Shown here: positions 37,729-47,116 of the stretch, one piece after another | Numbering within the stretch: position 1 is the stretch's first letter | Layout of the letters: every line of letters begins with the position of its first letter | NCBI GenBank assembly: GCA_038501195.1 | Contig: JBBPUQ010000010.1 | Location: forward strand, 2,478,001 to 2,542,000 | Direction: 5' to 3' | Source: Nemania diffusa | Taxonomy: Eukaryota > Ascomycota > Sordariomycetes > Xylariales > Xylariaceae | DNA length: 64,000 bases | Position numbers and translations under genes: made by a program | The notes under the pieces: generated by a model | What the model was told of the DNA's origin: nothing | What the model saw: the letters and a program-made list of their open reading frames with translations, nothing else | Database searches by the model: none

Positions 37729-38776
37729 GTCCGGCTTAGTTGACAATCACGAAGGTTTGTCTGCAAACTTCGAGGCTATAAATTATGCTAACGCTAAGCC
37801 TTTAAAATCAAAACGTGGCCATGGGTTCTTTCAGCGGACTGGCTTTTATTAAAGTCATATTTTACGGCCACAATGGTTTAATTACCCGTTAGCCGACTAG
37901 TTCTAATTTTGAAGCGCGAGGGAAAATAAGAACAAACCCCCTCAACAAAGATGCTCGAGAAAGGTCAAGCAAACTCGAAATCGTAGTAGCGCCTTTACAG
38001 TAGTTATCGGGTCATCTCAATCATCTCAATCCTCTCTACCTCCCTAATTGAGTGATGCGCTAGGCGGTCAATTTTACCATCCCCATGTCTTCTCAGCCGC
38101 AAACTGGCGCTACGTTGGCGCTACTCGGAATGTTTCGAAACAGAATGCGGGGATATTGGTGTCTTGGCGTACTTTGCACGAAACATTTGCACTGAATACT
38201 GGGGCAATCTTTCAGCGCTTATGATTCCTTGTCCCCTATTATTTACAGCATTTTACCTGCATGGCCCACACACTTTCATATGAAGGAGAGGCTATAGACG
38301 CCACCTACCTGCAAGAGAAGGAGGGACATGTTGGGGCCGCGCCAAAGTACGCCTGCCAAGCCCACGTCTAGTCGCATACTGTTTTCTTGCCTCTTGCTTG
38401 ATAGGATGTCGTAGGAAGACTGAAGGACTTGAGCGGCCTACTTGAGCAGCCTTCGTAGTGTAGTAAGTCGCCTCGGTCAACTTAACCTACGTTGGCCAGC
38501 TTCCTTTATTCTCTGCTTTGAAGCGTCTGCTCTATTATGAGCATTACGTTCCTTTCTAGTACTTTTTGAAGACCTCTCGCCGTGACAGGTTCCAGTGTTG
38601 TCCTCCTATATTCTTTCCGGCTTCAGGCTGAGCCGTTAAGTCGCTTCATTTCTCGCTCGACGTCGAACGATTATATTGTAACTTTTTTTTTTCGTGAGAC
38701 CACCGTTTGCTTGACATTTAACACTGGCGACCTTCATCTCCTCGCTTCACTCCATTTCGTCTACTTACCTTTGGAG
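37729..38776. other. Intergenic; LPMO promoter
   Basis: 3' region of CDC23 and upstream region of the LPMO gene. Two hexamers fit the CreA carbon-repressor consensus SYGGRG, at 38147-38152 (GCGGGG) and 38199-38204 (CTGGGG). That motif is short enough to occur by chance. No gene recognised. Confidence 0.45.
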
Positions 38777-40108
38777 ATGAAACCATTTTCAATTCTTGGT
38801 CTAGGGACCTCTCTAGTTGGCCTAGCTCAGGCCCATACTTTGTTCACCACTCTCTATATCAACGATGTGAAGCAAGGGCAGGGTGATGGGACTTGCGTCC
38901 GAGAGAACACAGACCTCTCGCATGCAAACTCACCGGTGCGCGACCTGTCTAGCGATGATATGGCTTGTGGTGTGGGTGGCACCATCCCGGTGAATTACAC
39001 ATGTCCAGCGCCCGCCGGGGCAAAGTTGACTTTCGAATATCGCTTGAACCCTAGCAAAGCTGGCCAGGGCTTCATAGACGAGAGCCACAAGGGCCCTATT
39101 GCAGTTTATGCTAAAAGACTTTCAAGTGCTAGCGCGAACGCCGCGGGGCCTGGCTGGTTCAAGCTCTGGGGCGAGGGCTATGATATGGAAGCTGATAAGT
39201 GGGCGACAGAGAAAATCATCGATACTAACGGTTTGATTTCTATAAATATACCCACAGCTCTACCGGCAGGAAACTACCTGTTTAGACCCGAAGTCGTAGC
39301 GATGCATAACGTGACGCCAGAAGTCGAGCCGCAGTTCTACATTGGCTGTGCCCAGGTATTCATCGAGAGCTCGGTAGCTGGGGATCTCAACGTACCATCT
39401 GGGAAGAGCGTCAGCATCCCAGGATACCTGCAAAAAGACGACCCTTCGGTGACCTACAACATCTACACCGACGAAGAGTACGCGAACCCCAAGAAGCCAT
39501 ACCCAATGATGGGGCCCGAGCCGTTCGTGCCCGCCACCGTCTTTAAAGCATCCAGCGGCCAAGTGACGCGCCAAGCCTCGGGCGGGATCCCCTCCTCCTG
39601 CCTCCTGCTGAACGGGAACTGGTGCGGCGTCGAGGTCCCGTCCTACAAGGACGACCTGCAGGGCTGCTGGGACTCGGTGAAGGACTGCTGGAGCCAGGCG
39701 GACGCGTGCTGGGCGCAGCAGCCGGCGTCGGGCGGGCGCAACTGCGAGGTCTGGGGTGGGAAGTGCAAGGACCTCGATGCGCGATGCGCCGCGAAGAACT
39801 TCACTGGCCCCCCGGCCTACGCGCTCAAGAGCGACGATTACCCGCCCCCCGGACCCATCCCGGCTGCCCTCAACGCAGACGACGTGTCGCAGGATTCGTC
39901 TTTGTCTGAGGCGTCGAGCACGACCCGCGTTGTAGTGACTAGTTCGGTGGCGGTTACTGTGACGGTCACTCCCGCGCCGTCATCCGCGTCACTTGAGCCG
40001 ATTCCGGACTTCACGCTGAGGCCTACGAGGACTGCCCCGCCTTCTCAGACCGCGAAGCCGAAGCCCCATTGCAGCGGGCGGAAGCGCAGGCGGGCTCCTC
40101 GGCTCTAG
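38777..40108 (+). CDS. AA9 lytic polysaccharide monooxygenase with C-terminal Cys-rich extension
   Basis: Secreted copper enzyme that oxidatively cleaves cellulose or related glucans. Intronless from ATG 38777; 443 aa. The reading frame stays open upstream but has no ATG. The signal peptide is residues 1-19 (cleavage after AQA), exposing His20 as the copper-binding N-terminal histidine. The second brace histidine is His104 (ESHKGPIAVY) and the axial tyrosine Tyr188 (QFYIGCAQV), both in classical AA9 context. After the roughly 230-residue catalytic domain comes a Cys-rich stretch, about 270-345 (CLLLNGNWCG, GCWDSVKDCW, NCEVWGGKCKDLDARC), then a Ser/Thr/Val-rich tail and a basic end (RKRRRAPRL). 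It has no cellulose-binding CBM1. The Cys-rich part resembles C-terminal extensions known in some AA9 proteins; its function is not established. Confidence 0.92.
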   Translation: MKPFSILGLGTSLVGLAQAHTLFTTLYINDVKQGQGDGTCVRENTDLSHANSPVRDLSSDDMACGVGGTIPVNYTCPAPAGAKLTFEYRLNPSKAGQGFIDESHKGPIAVYAKRLSSASANAAGPGWFKLWGEGYDMEADKWATEKIIDTNGLISINIPTALPAGNYLFRPEVVAMHNVTPEVEPQFYIGCAQVFIESSVAGDLNVPSGKSVSIPGYLQKDDPSVTYNIYTDEEYANPKKPYPMMGPEPFVPATVFKASSGQVTRQASGGIPSSCLLLNGNWCGVEVPSYKDDLQGCWDSVKDCWSQADACWAQQPASGGRNCEVWGGKCKDLDARCAAKNFTGPPAYALKSDDYPPPGPIPAALNADDVSQDSSLSEASSTTRVVVTSSVAVTVTVTPAPSSASLEPIPDFTLRPTRTAPPSQTAKPKPHCSGRKRRRAPRL

Positions 40109-41667
40109 GAATAAGGTGCTGGGCACTGGATTCCAGCTATTTGAGATGAGGTGTGATGTTGGAAGATTCCTTGAGCCTTGGGGCGAACCCGCAGAAAAGC
40201 CGGAATGAATCGATTTGGCATTAGCTGGGAAGTTATTGATAGTACCTACGGATATATTCAACAATTATGATGACTTCACTTCTTGTATATAGATTTTACC
40301 CTTCTTTTTCAAGGTCTCGGGGCGCGGTGCTTCGTGCCTCGTACATAGCTAAGCTATGATTGGTGTAGATATTTGGAATTATGTTCGTGTATTATATATT
40401 ATTATAAAAGTATTATATTCTATTATGTTTTTGATATCTCATTTCTCGACGTTGTTTCTAATGGGATTAACCCCCAAGCCGTGCCGCTCCTAAAGACCAG
40501 GGTTTTGAACAGTCGTCGGACATTCTCACTCTTCATCAGCTTCTATACAGGGCTAGTTTAGGTGACAGGGTGTTACGTGGGCGCGTATAGACAGATATAG
40601 GTGCAGAAGGAGTGGTGTAGAGAGATTGTTTGAGGCTTTTTGAATTTCTACCATGTTAGAAGTTAACCCCTTTTTAATCTTAGATCGAAAAATAACTTCT
40701 CAGACAAACTCGACATCACAGACTTGCCCCAGACACGCACCGGGGAACGCCGCTATGGATTCAATCATTTATACATCTCGTGTTCAATGTGAGGGAAAGG
40801 AGAGTCTTCGAGATCAGTATGTGCAATGCCGATAGGGTTGCTATGATGAGCTGTCACACTAAAGATGCACACGCGGCCAACGGGACTGCAACTGCCAGCC
40901 GGGGCAAACCACAGTTACTAATCTAATTAGCTTCTAGCAAGCGTTGACGGGCTTCAAGTTCAAGCCCTTTCATTTAAGTCAATTGTCTGAACGCTGCTGA
41001 TTTATCTCTGCAGTGCTGTGGATAAGAACAAATATAATAAATTTCTTCTGTGAACAACTATTACTATGATTTTGTAGGAATGGCATTGTCCAATATCTCT
41101 TTTTTGATACCGGAATGGCAAAGTTATAGCTCCTCTATTTCTTGATTATTTACACATTTACACAGCACAGCTCGCCAAACTTAGTATTAGCTTATAGGTC
41201 TAACTGGTAATCCACGTATAGTCTTAACAGCATCAAAAAACTATTAGCTCATCATATGTACACAAGGTGCACAATGATTGAGGTTGTCAACAGGTCAAGC
41301 CCATTACTATACCTAGTTAAGACATACTCGTACCACTCATCCATCACCTCGTTCGATGCATAGCAATAAAATATGAACTGGATAGTCCGGCCACCCGCTG
41401 CTAGCCGCCTGTCCCGGCTGGCGGATCCGTCACGTACTTCTCGAAGTTTAGTGTACGCAAATACTGTGTGTAATAGTACAACTATAGCAGGCAGCGTAGC
41501 TCTAAACAGTATAGATGAAAAGTCAGGATCTGTATCGTAGCTTAGGAACAGGACGCAAGAACACAAGAACACGAGAGCGCTGTTTTCCGCTGTAGTCGTT
41601 GCATGCATGAAGAGACGCTGTGGGACAACATGTCAGATGTTATCAACCTAGGTAGGACGTGGCCTAT
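40109..41667. other. Intergenic, possible small membrane ORF inside
   Basis: A/T-rich stretches and no recognised family. The only candidate gene (41252-41608, minus) is listed separately. Nothing else seen. Confidence 0.45.
41252..41608 (-). CDS. Hypothetical small membrane protein
   Basis: ATG-initiated frame of 118 codons, which I do not recognise. Two hydrophobic segments (about residues 11-24, ALVFLCSCVLFLSY, and 32-50, around LPAIVVLLHTVFAY) are followed by a charged loop (RDGSASRDRRL) and a third hydrophobic segment near the C-terminus. It ends about 60 bp from the 3' end of the kinase-like gene, on the same strand but downstream. It could be a real lineage-specific gene or chance; splice extensions were not found. 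Confidence 0.3.
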   Translation of the reverse strand: MHATTTAENSALVFLCSCVLFLSYDTDPDFSSILFRATLPAIVVLLHTVFAYTKLREVRDGSASRDRRLAAGGRTIQFIFYCYASNEVMDEWYEYVLTRYSNGLDLLTTSIIVHLVYI

Positions 41668-42945
41668 CTAACTGTCCGGTACATCCGAGCCTGTACGCTC
41701 CGTATCACACACCCACTCTCCATTTGCCAACACATGATTCCTATTGCCAAGCTTGTTTTGTGCAGGACGTTCCCAATTCAAGACCTTAATTCCTTGCTCT
41801 CGCACATCACGACGCATGTCAACCACGACGACCCCTTTCACAGTGGTGGGGTTCCCACATATATCCAAGAATAACTGTTCCCTCGCAGGTGGTTTTGGAA
41901 ATTCTGGCCAGTCAATATACTCAGGTGCTTCTGTATAAATAGAAATCTGTTTCTCTTCTCGTCTCTTCACCCATTCGTTCAATACTGAACGATATTCCGA
42001 AACAGAATGATCAAGCTTAACATCCGGATGTTGTACCCATTCCAGCCTTTCTAGATCGATTGGATTCCGTTGATCGTAAGGAATGTCCCGGAAATGTTTG
42101 TCACGGGTGATGATTTCGTAAAGTGTAAATATAACACCTTTAACGTCGTTGCGGTCTTTATCGTATCCAATGCCACCGATCCGACCACTATAGTTGAAGT
42201 CGAACAACATGATAGCGTCCGTCTCTGGACTGACAAGAAGATTCCGCGCAGCGACATCCTGATGAGCAATCCCGTACCTAAAGTTTAAATCGTCGATAAC
42301 GCAAATCAGTTGTTGAAGCCATTTTAGCTTGAACGTACGCGATTTATTATCGCTTATCGTACCGCCAGAAATGTAAAGACTTGTGAAGCCGACAATATGG
42401 CCATGTATCTCGTCTAGGACAAGTCGATCAAACGGGACAATGTTTGGATGCGGGGGGAGGCGTATCCATAAGTTCATTTCGTGCCATAATTTATTGAGGA
42501 ACTGAATAAGAAAATAGTACTTGAATACTATTTTGGTGTTTGCTGGATTGGCACATGAAGTATACGAAACTAGGTCAACGTTTGGAGAGAGCCGGTCTAG
42601 TTCGATTAGATCAGAACGAAGTACAGTTTTGACGCGGTCGGAGAGCCGGTCCTGGATCGTCTGTAGCGGAGGATAATATACGCAGGTCGTTTCGTCGTCT
42701 TCGGGACTGGTAGAGACCGAGACCAACTCGCCGTCCTGTGATAAATGGATGGCATATACATCAGGTCCGAAAGTATCGATATGCTTGTGAAGATATTTGA
42801 TAGCAACATCTTCGCTCTCTTGTTCCTCGTCCATGGTAACAGCAATAATACGTCGTTGGTCCCAATCGAGAATATACCATGTGCTTGGACCCCCCGGCAT
42901 AAGAGCGCCGCCGGGTGCGAAATATCTCCACTCCTCTTCAATCAT
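41668..42945 (-). CDS. Divergent protein-kinase-like protein (HQD/DFN)
   Basis: Single-exon, 425 aa, starting at ATG 42945. The N-terminal 110 residues are a separate region seen in expanded fungal kinase-like families. The kinase-like part has a beta-3 lysine candidate at 142 (KIVFK), an alpha-C glutamate at 156 (HEMN), and a catalytic-loop equivalent HQDVAARN (228-235) with Asp230 and Asn235 kept. DFG is replaced by DFN at 249-251. No activation-loop APE is clear. Metal- and base-binding residues are therefore present, but the glycine of DFG is missing and HRD is HQD, so activity is uncertain. Such single-exon kinase-like genes are often expanded and variable in Pezizomycotina, near HET genes as here. 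Its start lies 36 bp from a 10-bp tandem array. Confidence 0.75.
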   Translation of the reverse strand: MIEEEWRYFAPGGALMPGGPSTWYILDWDQRRIIAVTMDEEQESEDVAIKYLHKHIDTFGPDVYAIHLSQDGELVSVSTSPEDDETTCVYYPPLQTIQDRLSDRVKTVLRSDLIELDRLSPNVDLVSYTSCANPANTKIVFKYYFLIQFLNKLWHEMNLWIRLPPHPNIVPFDRLVLDEIHGHIVGFTSLYISGGTISDNKSRTFKLKWLQQLICVIDDLNFRYGIAHQDVAARNLLVSPETDAIMLFDFNYSGRIGGIGYDKDRNDVKGVIFTLYEIITRDKHFRDIPYDQRNPIDLERLEWVQHPDVKLDHSVSEYRSVLNEWVKRREEKQISIYTEAPEYIDWPEFPKPPAREQLFLDICGNPTTVKGVVVVDMRRDVREQGIKVLNWERPAQNKLGNRNHVLANGEWVCDTERTGSDVPDS

Positions 42946-42980
42946 CTCTCTTCTGCCATTTCAGACTCGGGAGGGTATAG

Positions 42981-43070
42981 AGTTGGGGAGAGTTGGGGAG
43001 AGTTAGGGAGAGTTAGGGAGAGTTAGGGAGAGTTAGGGAGAGTTAGGGAGAGTTAGGGAGAGTTAGGGAG
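42981..43070. repeat. 10-bp minisatellite containing TTAGGG
   Basis: Nine perfect-length head-to-tail units: two of AGTTGGGGAG, then seven of AGTTAGGGAG, with no other variation. Each of the later units contains TTAGGG, the vertebrate and fungal telomere hexamer, but spaced by GAGAG, so it is an interstitial minisatellite and not a telomere tract. It begins 36 bp upstream of the kinase-like start codon, inside the likely 5' UTR or promoter. Confidence 0.95.
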
Positions 43071-43499
43071 AGTTCGAAGGGATTGAAATGATGTAGCAAG
43101 GAGTAGTGGTACAAGAGAACGCTAAGCCTAAAGTAGACTAGTTCCGATTTCATAAACATACCTAATATATATAATTCTTTTGCCTTCGTTTTTAGCGGAA
43201 CAAGGAACAAGTGAAGAACGTCTTGATAATGACCCTGTATTCTTGTTCCGGTGTAGAGCAAGATACCTCCGTATTACTTCGGCTACCCGTTGCCCAGAGC
43301 ACTGCAACTTGATTGGTGTCAATATAGGTCTACAGAGGTTAACCCAGGAAGCCCTGACAGCATCTCTGTCTATATTATAGAGCTTACTCTATGTAACTTT
43401 TTGGTAGATACGAGAGGGAAGAGTTAAAAACTGCAAGGTATTTTTGTCTTGTTTCATTCCCTGGACATGACTATGCATCGTGACCAAAGAAATAGAGAA

Positions 43500-43728
43500 G
43501 GTTTGGTCTGTCGACGCTGCACTTGTAAGAGAACCAATTACAGCTACATCCCTCACTATACAAGTTTGGTTGAGACCTTATATTCAGCTTGTGCTGGAGT
43601 TAATTACTCCACTTATTTTACTAGTTGGGGTTGATGCGCCTGCATTCAGCTTGTACAGGAGCCAATTAGCCACGTACTTTGCTAATACTAAGTTGGGTTC
43701 AATGTGCTTGCATTCAGCTTCCAGCTGA
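43500..43728. repeat. Degenerate tandem repeat, period about 60-67 bp
   Basis: Three and a half diverged copies aligned on the shared blocks GTTTGGT/GTTGGGGTT, CATTCAGCTTGTACAGGAG and CCAATTA...TACT. Copies start near 43500, 43563, 43623 and 43690. The last is partial. Copies differ by many substitutions and small indels, so the array is old. It lies about 280 bp upstream of the lectin start. Confidence 0.7.
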
Positions 43729-43825
43729 TGCTTGACCACAGCTCTTATGAAAAGTTACAAGGATAGATAGTTGTCTATACGTTGCAGCTCCTAACAAACA
43801 ACAGTTGTGTGATAGCTCTGGTAAT

Positions 43826-43832
43826 TATATAA
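43826..43832 (+). promoter_or_regulatory. TATA box of the lectin gene
   Basis: TATATAA in a suitable position: transcription starting about 30 bp downstream would give a leader of about 150 nt (about 90 nt once spliced) carrying the intron at 43950-44009. Assigned by position and sequence only. Confidence 0.45.
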
Positions 43833-43949
43833 GTAGGAGAGACAGCCGTTGTCATACAACTCTCTCTTCACACACCAAGTCAATCCTATTTCACACGCTA
43901 CACCCAAACTAAACAAAGGACTGCCGCCTGCACCAACGCAAGCTATTAC

Positions 43950-44009
43950 GTTAGTGGCCTGGATTTTCCCCGCGCACTTATTCCTCTCTTTACTAACTTG
44001 CTTCTATAG
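43950..44009 (+). other. 5'-UTR intron of the lectin gene
   Basis: Donor GTTAGT at 43950, perfect TACTAAC branch point near 43991 and acceptor ATAG ending at 44009, one base before the ATG at 44011. Length 60 bp, typical of this window. No ATG-initiated frame precedes it in phase, so it is read as a leader intron. Confidence 0.6.
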
Positions 44010-44010
44010 C

Positions 44011-44442
44011 ATGTCTTATACGATCAGAGTCCGCACCCGCCACAATAAGGCTGATGCCTACTTTCATATTGCCGAGATGGCCGTCTGGCACTACGCCAAC
44101 GGCGGCTCATGGTCACAGTCAGACGGCACACTAAAGCTGACCATGGGCGGCAGCGGCACGTCTGGCATGCTGCGCTACCAGAACGAAACCGGAGGAGAAC
44201 CGTTCACCGTTGTCATGGGTGTGCACAATTACAAGCCCTGGGTTCATATCCTCCCGGATGTTGCCCCGAGTGAGACATGCGTCGTGCTGCTGCCCCAATA
44301 CTATGCTGGTGGCAAGCATAGTGGCGTGCCGGTAGTTCCAACCTGCACCGTCCAGAATAGCGCTAAACGCAGTCTCACGGCGACAGTTGAGCCCAAGGGC
44401 TCCGAGGGGCATGAGTATAGTCTAGACCTAATTATCGGTTAG
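44011..44442 (+). CDS. Fungal fruit-body lectin family protein (ABL/XCL-like)
   Basis: 143 aa, exactly the length of the mushroom fruit-body lectins (Pfam FB_lectin). These are cytosolic, actinoporin-fold tetramers that bind the T-antigen disaccharide and GlcNAc, and several members harm nematodes and insects. Signature blocks are present: YANGGSW (about 30), LTMGGSGTSGMLRY (about 45-58), VMGVHNYKPWVHI (about 68-80), and the final DLIIG. There is no signal peptide, as usual for the family. Start: ATG 44011, matching the family's N-terminus, directly after a leader-intron acceptor. The upstream open frame has only non-ATG starts. Ascomycete members are patchily distributed. A role in defence against fungivores is inference from the family. 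Confidence 0.92.
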   Translation: MSYTIRVRTRHNKADAYFHIAEMAVWHYANGGSWSQSDGTLKLTMGGSGTSGMLRYQNETGGEPFTVVMGVHNYKPWVHILPDVAPSETCVVLLPQYYAGGKHSGVPVVPTCTVQNSAKRSLTATVEPKGSEGHEYSLDLIIG

Positions 44443-44976
44443 ATAGGTGGAAGACTCTGTAGTGAAGTAGGGTTAATTGCAAGTTAGAGCACACACTTTG
44501 CGTTTGTTTGAAGAGATAGCTTTCTCACAGACTTTCAATTAGGGAACTGAATGATATAGAAGACCAACTAATAAGGTCTGTGATGAAATTTTCCATCCTA
44601 TACCTCGAGGTGGTATACACCCCCTTATTCAGCCACTCTAGCTAGTTGTAGGAAAGGGGGTTTACTTGGAAGAACGATGGGGGTGTGCGACGGATAATGA
44701 CGTCAATGACCCCTCACTGTACCTGCGGTATCGAAGCCTCCATTACCTCGACAATAATATCATCGTCACTCCTAACAGAATACGAAACTATCTAGAAGGT
44801 CCCAGGGAACGGAGAAACATGTGGCGCAGGCTTGCTGTGCTAGCCTTACATAAGCAGCCCCTGATTTAATATGTGGAGTTGTGGCTAGCGTGGCTAGTGA
44901 TAGCTTATGGCCCAAGGAGGCATCCCGATCATCTTGGCATATATTCACTCATATCTCATATCTCATATCCCTCACT
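44443..44976. other. Intergenic, lectin 3' region and HET promoter
   Basis: No repeat or gene recognised. A frame at 44666-44869 is unsupported. CTCATATCTCATATC direct repeats lie just before the HET start. Confidence 0.5.
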
Positions 44977-46884
44977 ATGATCGAGTATAAGTATCATAAT
45001 CTACCTAGCGAGGACTACATCAGGGTCGCAACCATTGTTGCAGGAAAACTCGAAGACGATCTCGTTATCAGATTAGAGAACAAGCGATTCTTCACAGATG
45101 CCCCCCCGCGCTACGAGGCCCTTTCCTATGTTTGGGGCTCGGAGAACAACAAACAGAGTATCCAGATCATTGAGCATGGATGCGCGACTCTTCATGTAAC
45201 GCAGAACTTAGCCGCCGCTCTAAGATCATTGCGGTTCGTTGACCGCCCGCGGGATATGTGGATCGATGCCATTTGCATCGATCAGTCTAATGATATTGAG
45301 AAGGGCCAGCAGGTCGAGCGAATGGGAGATATTTATCGACTAGCAGCTCGAGTTGTTGCATGGCTGGGACTAGAGGAAGACGATAGTAGTAACGGTATGG
45401 GACTCATGCATTACCTTGGGTCCCAGGTCACATTAGACGAAGCACAGGAGTTGATACCCTCCGAGAACTGTTCCGACACCAGCATCGCTGATATTTATGC
45501 TGAGCTCCCTTTCACTGAACGGGACTTGCGGTCGGTATATCACCTGATCTGCCGGCCATGGTTTGACAGACTATGGATCCGACAGGAGATATTCCTGGCC
45601 AACTCTGAAGCCATTATTAAATGTGGACCGAGTGAGGTCCCCTGGCCTCAGTTCCATCTTGCGCTTCGCTGCATACATCACAAGCTCACCTCCGAGTCGG
45701 ACCTAGGAGATCGGTGCCTAGAGAGGATATGGGATCTTAAGGGTTTAATATTTCAATCGTTGCCCCTTTCAGTCCTACACTTCCGTGAATTTTTGGGCAA
45801 TTGCCAATGTAGCGACCTACGCGACCGAGTTTACGGTCTTAGATCACTGCTGAGTGAAGGAGAGAGAGAACTGTATTCCCAGCCGGATTACACTAAGCCA
45901 TGGACACAAGTCTACCAAGAAGTCGCACAACAAATGATATCCTTCATGGACAATCTTGTCATCCTTCGCGACTGCGAACTGGCACACGGAGATCCTAGTC
46001 CGAGCTGGATTCCTACGTGGGCAAGAAAGACCACGGCCCCTCTGAGAAACAGCCCTCTTCTTGCCTCCTCTTCTATCAGCGCACAATACGAGTTTCTGGG
46101 AAATGGAGTCCTGAGAGTTGCGGGTGTGGCTAAGGCAACTATTAAGGATCATCAACCGATTCCGGACTTTAGGAACTCAAACTCTTGGCAAGTTATATAC
46201 GAAGGACTCCGAAAACTGATCCCGGAAGAAGTGGGAATTGAAGAGAAATATACTACAAGCATCAGCATTGTGGAAGCTTTAGCTAGAACTCTTGTCTGTG
46301 ATGGACTTGAAGATAATGCAAAGCCTTCCTCTAACACTGGCGCGCGCTTAGATGGAGCGACGCAAACCGTGAAGCAAATGATCCTCAACGTCGAATATAG
46401 CGAAGAGCAATTTCAGTTAGCAAGCCCGGGTCGGGAATTCCTTATTCAAGCTCGTGAATTGATTAGCAACAAACAATTCGTCAAGTGTACAAACGGATAC
46501 ATCGGTATTGCTCCGCCATCAGCTCAGGAAGGGGATGAAGTTTGTGTTCTCCTAGGGTGCGACGCGCCCATGTTACTACGGCCTCTTGACAGTGGAGGCT
46601 TTCTAGTAGTGGGTGAGTGCTTTGTGGAAGGGCTTTCGATGGGTGAAGCCCTTCTCGGGCCTCTGCCAAGAAATACTCGGGTAGCGAACATATTGGACGA
46701 GGAAGCGGGAATGTTTTATTGTCGCTATCTGGATCATCAGACTGGTGAGGTTTTTATTGAGGACCCCAGAATGAAGACCGGATTTCGTACCGATCTACAG
46801 CAGTGGACAAATGCATCTCTCCATGTTAGCCTAGATGCCCTTCGTCAGCATGGTGCCAATGTCAAGTACTTCGACCTCGTCTAA
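44977..46884 (+). CDS. HET domain protein (heterokaryon incompatibility type)
   Basis: Intronless, 635 aa from ATG 44977; the open frame upstream has only GTG. The HET domain is N-terminal, with the three usual blocks: YEALSYVWGS (47-55), the central WIDAICIDQSND (around 102-113) with IYRLAARVVAWLG, and RPWFDRLWIRQEIFLA (around 220-235). The remaining 350 residues are typical of the ordinary long HET proteins. They include RDRVYGLRSLLSEGE, CDLPDYTK-like PDYTKPWTQVYQEVAQ, and GDEVCVLLGCDAPMLLRP, which fits the C-terminal beta-rich part of this group. HET domains trigger death of fused cells that differ at incompatibility loci; which locus this is, and its partner, cannot be told. Confidence 0.92.
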   Translation: MIEYKYHNLPSEDYIRVATIVAGKLEDDLVIRLENKRFFTDAPPRYEALSYVWGSENNKQSIQIIEHGCATLHVTQNLAAALRSLRFVDRPRDMWIDAICIDQSNDIEKGQQVERMGDIYRLAARVVAWLGLEEDDSSNGMGLMHYLGSQVTLDEAQELIPSENCSDTSIADIYAELPFTERDLRSVYHLICRPWFDRLWIRQEIFLANSEAIIKCGPSEVPWPQFHLALRCIHHKLTSESDLGDRCLERIWDLKGLIFQSLPLSVLHFREFLGNCQCSDLRDRVYGLRSLLSEGERELYSQPDYTKPWTQVYQEVAQQMISFMDNLVILRDCELAHGDPSPSWIPTWARKTTAPLRNSPLLASSSISAQYEFLGNGVLRVAGVAKATIKDHQPIPDFRNSNSWQVIYEGLRKLIPEEVGIEEKYTTSISIVEALARTLVCDGLEDNAKPSSNTGARLDGATQTVKQMILNVEYSEEQFQLASPGREFLIQARELISNKQFVKCTNGYIGIAPPSAQEGDEVCVLLGCDAPMLLRPLDSGGFLVVGECFVEGLSMGEALLGPLPRNTRVANILDEEAGMFYCRYLDHQTGEVFIEDPRMKTGFRTDLQQWTNASLHVSLDALRQHGANVKYFDLV

Positions 46885-47116
46885 AATGCAGAAAGGCTCC
46901 CCATGTCTTGATCATTGAAGCACGTGCTATTTCGCAGTGAACAACGCTACTTAGGAAGTCTTCCAGGGGCTTCTACGAAGCCCCCAGGCTAGAAAAGAAA
47001 CCAAAACAAGCATCAAGGAGTGCATGTGACTAAGGCTGTAGGCGAATCATTTATCTAACAGAGTTTGGGCGACTTTATAGCTTGTAGCACAGCCATAAAC
47101 TACTCTTCTTGTCACA

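Larger units (their letters stand above)
42946..44010. other. Repeat-rich intergenic region upstream of kinase-like and lectin genes
   Basis: Divergent spacer holding two separate tandem repeats (42981-43070 and 43500-43728), a TATA box and a 5'-UTR intron of the lectin gene, all listed separately. No other gene recognised. Confidence 0.55.

Noticed and set aside
38582..38776. 65-residue N-terminal extension of the LPMO
   Set aside because: It begins with GTG, and the ATG at 38777 gives a clean signal peptide exposing the catalytic histidine.
42981..43070. Telomere tract because of repeated TTAGGG
   Set aside because: The hexamers are separated by GAGAG and the unit is 10 bp, flanked by ordinary genes on both sides, so it is an interstitial minisatellite.
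43849..44010. N-terminal extension of the lectin (open frame upstream)
   Set aside because: The extension has no ATG, and the sequence before 44011 has a perfect intron branch point and acceptor; the family starts at the equivalent of ATG 44011.
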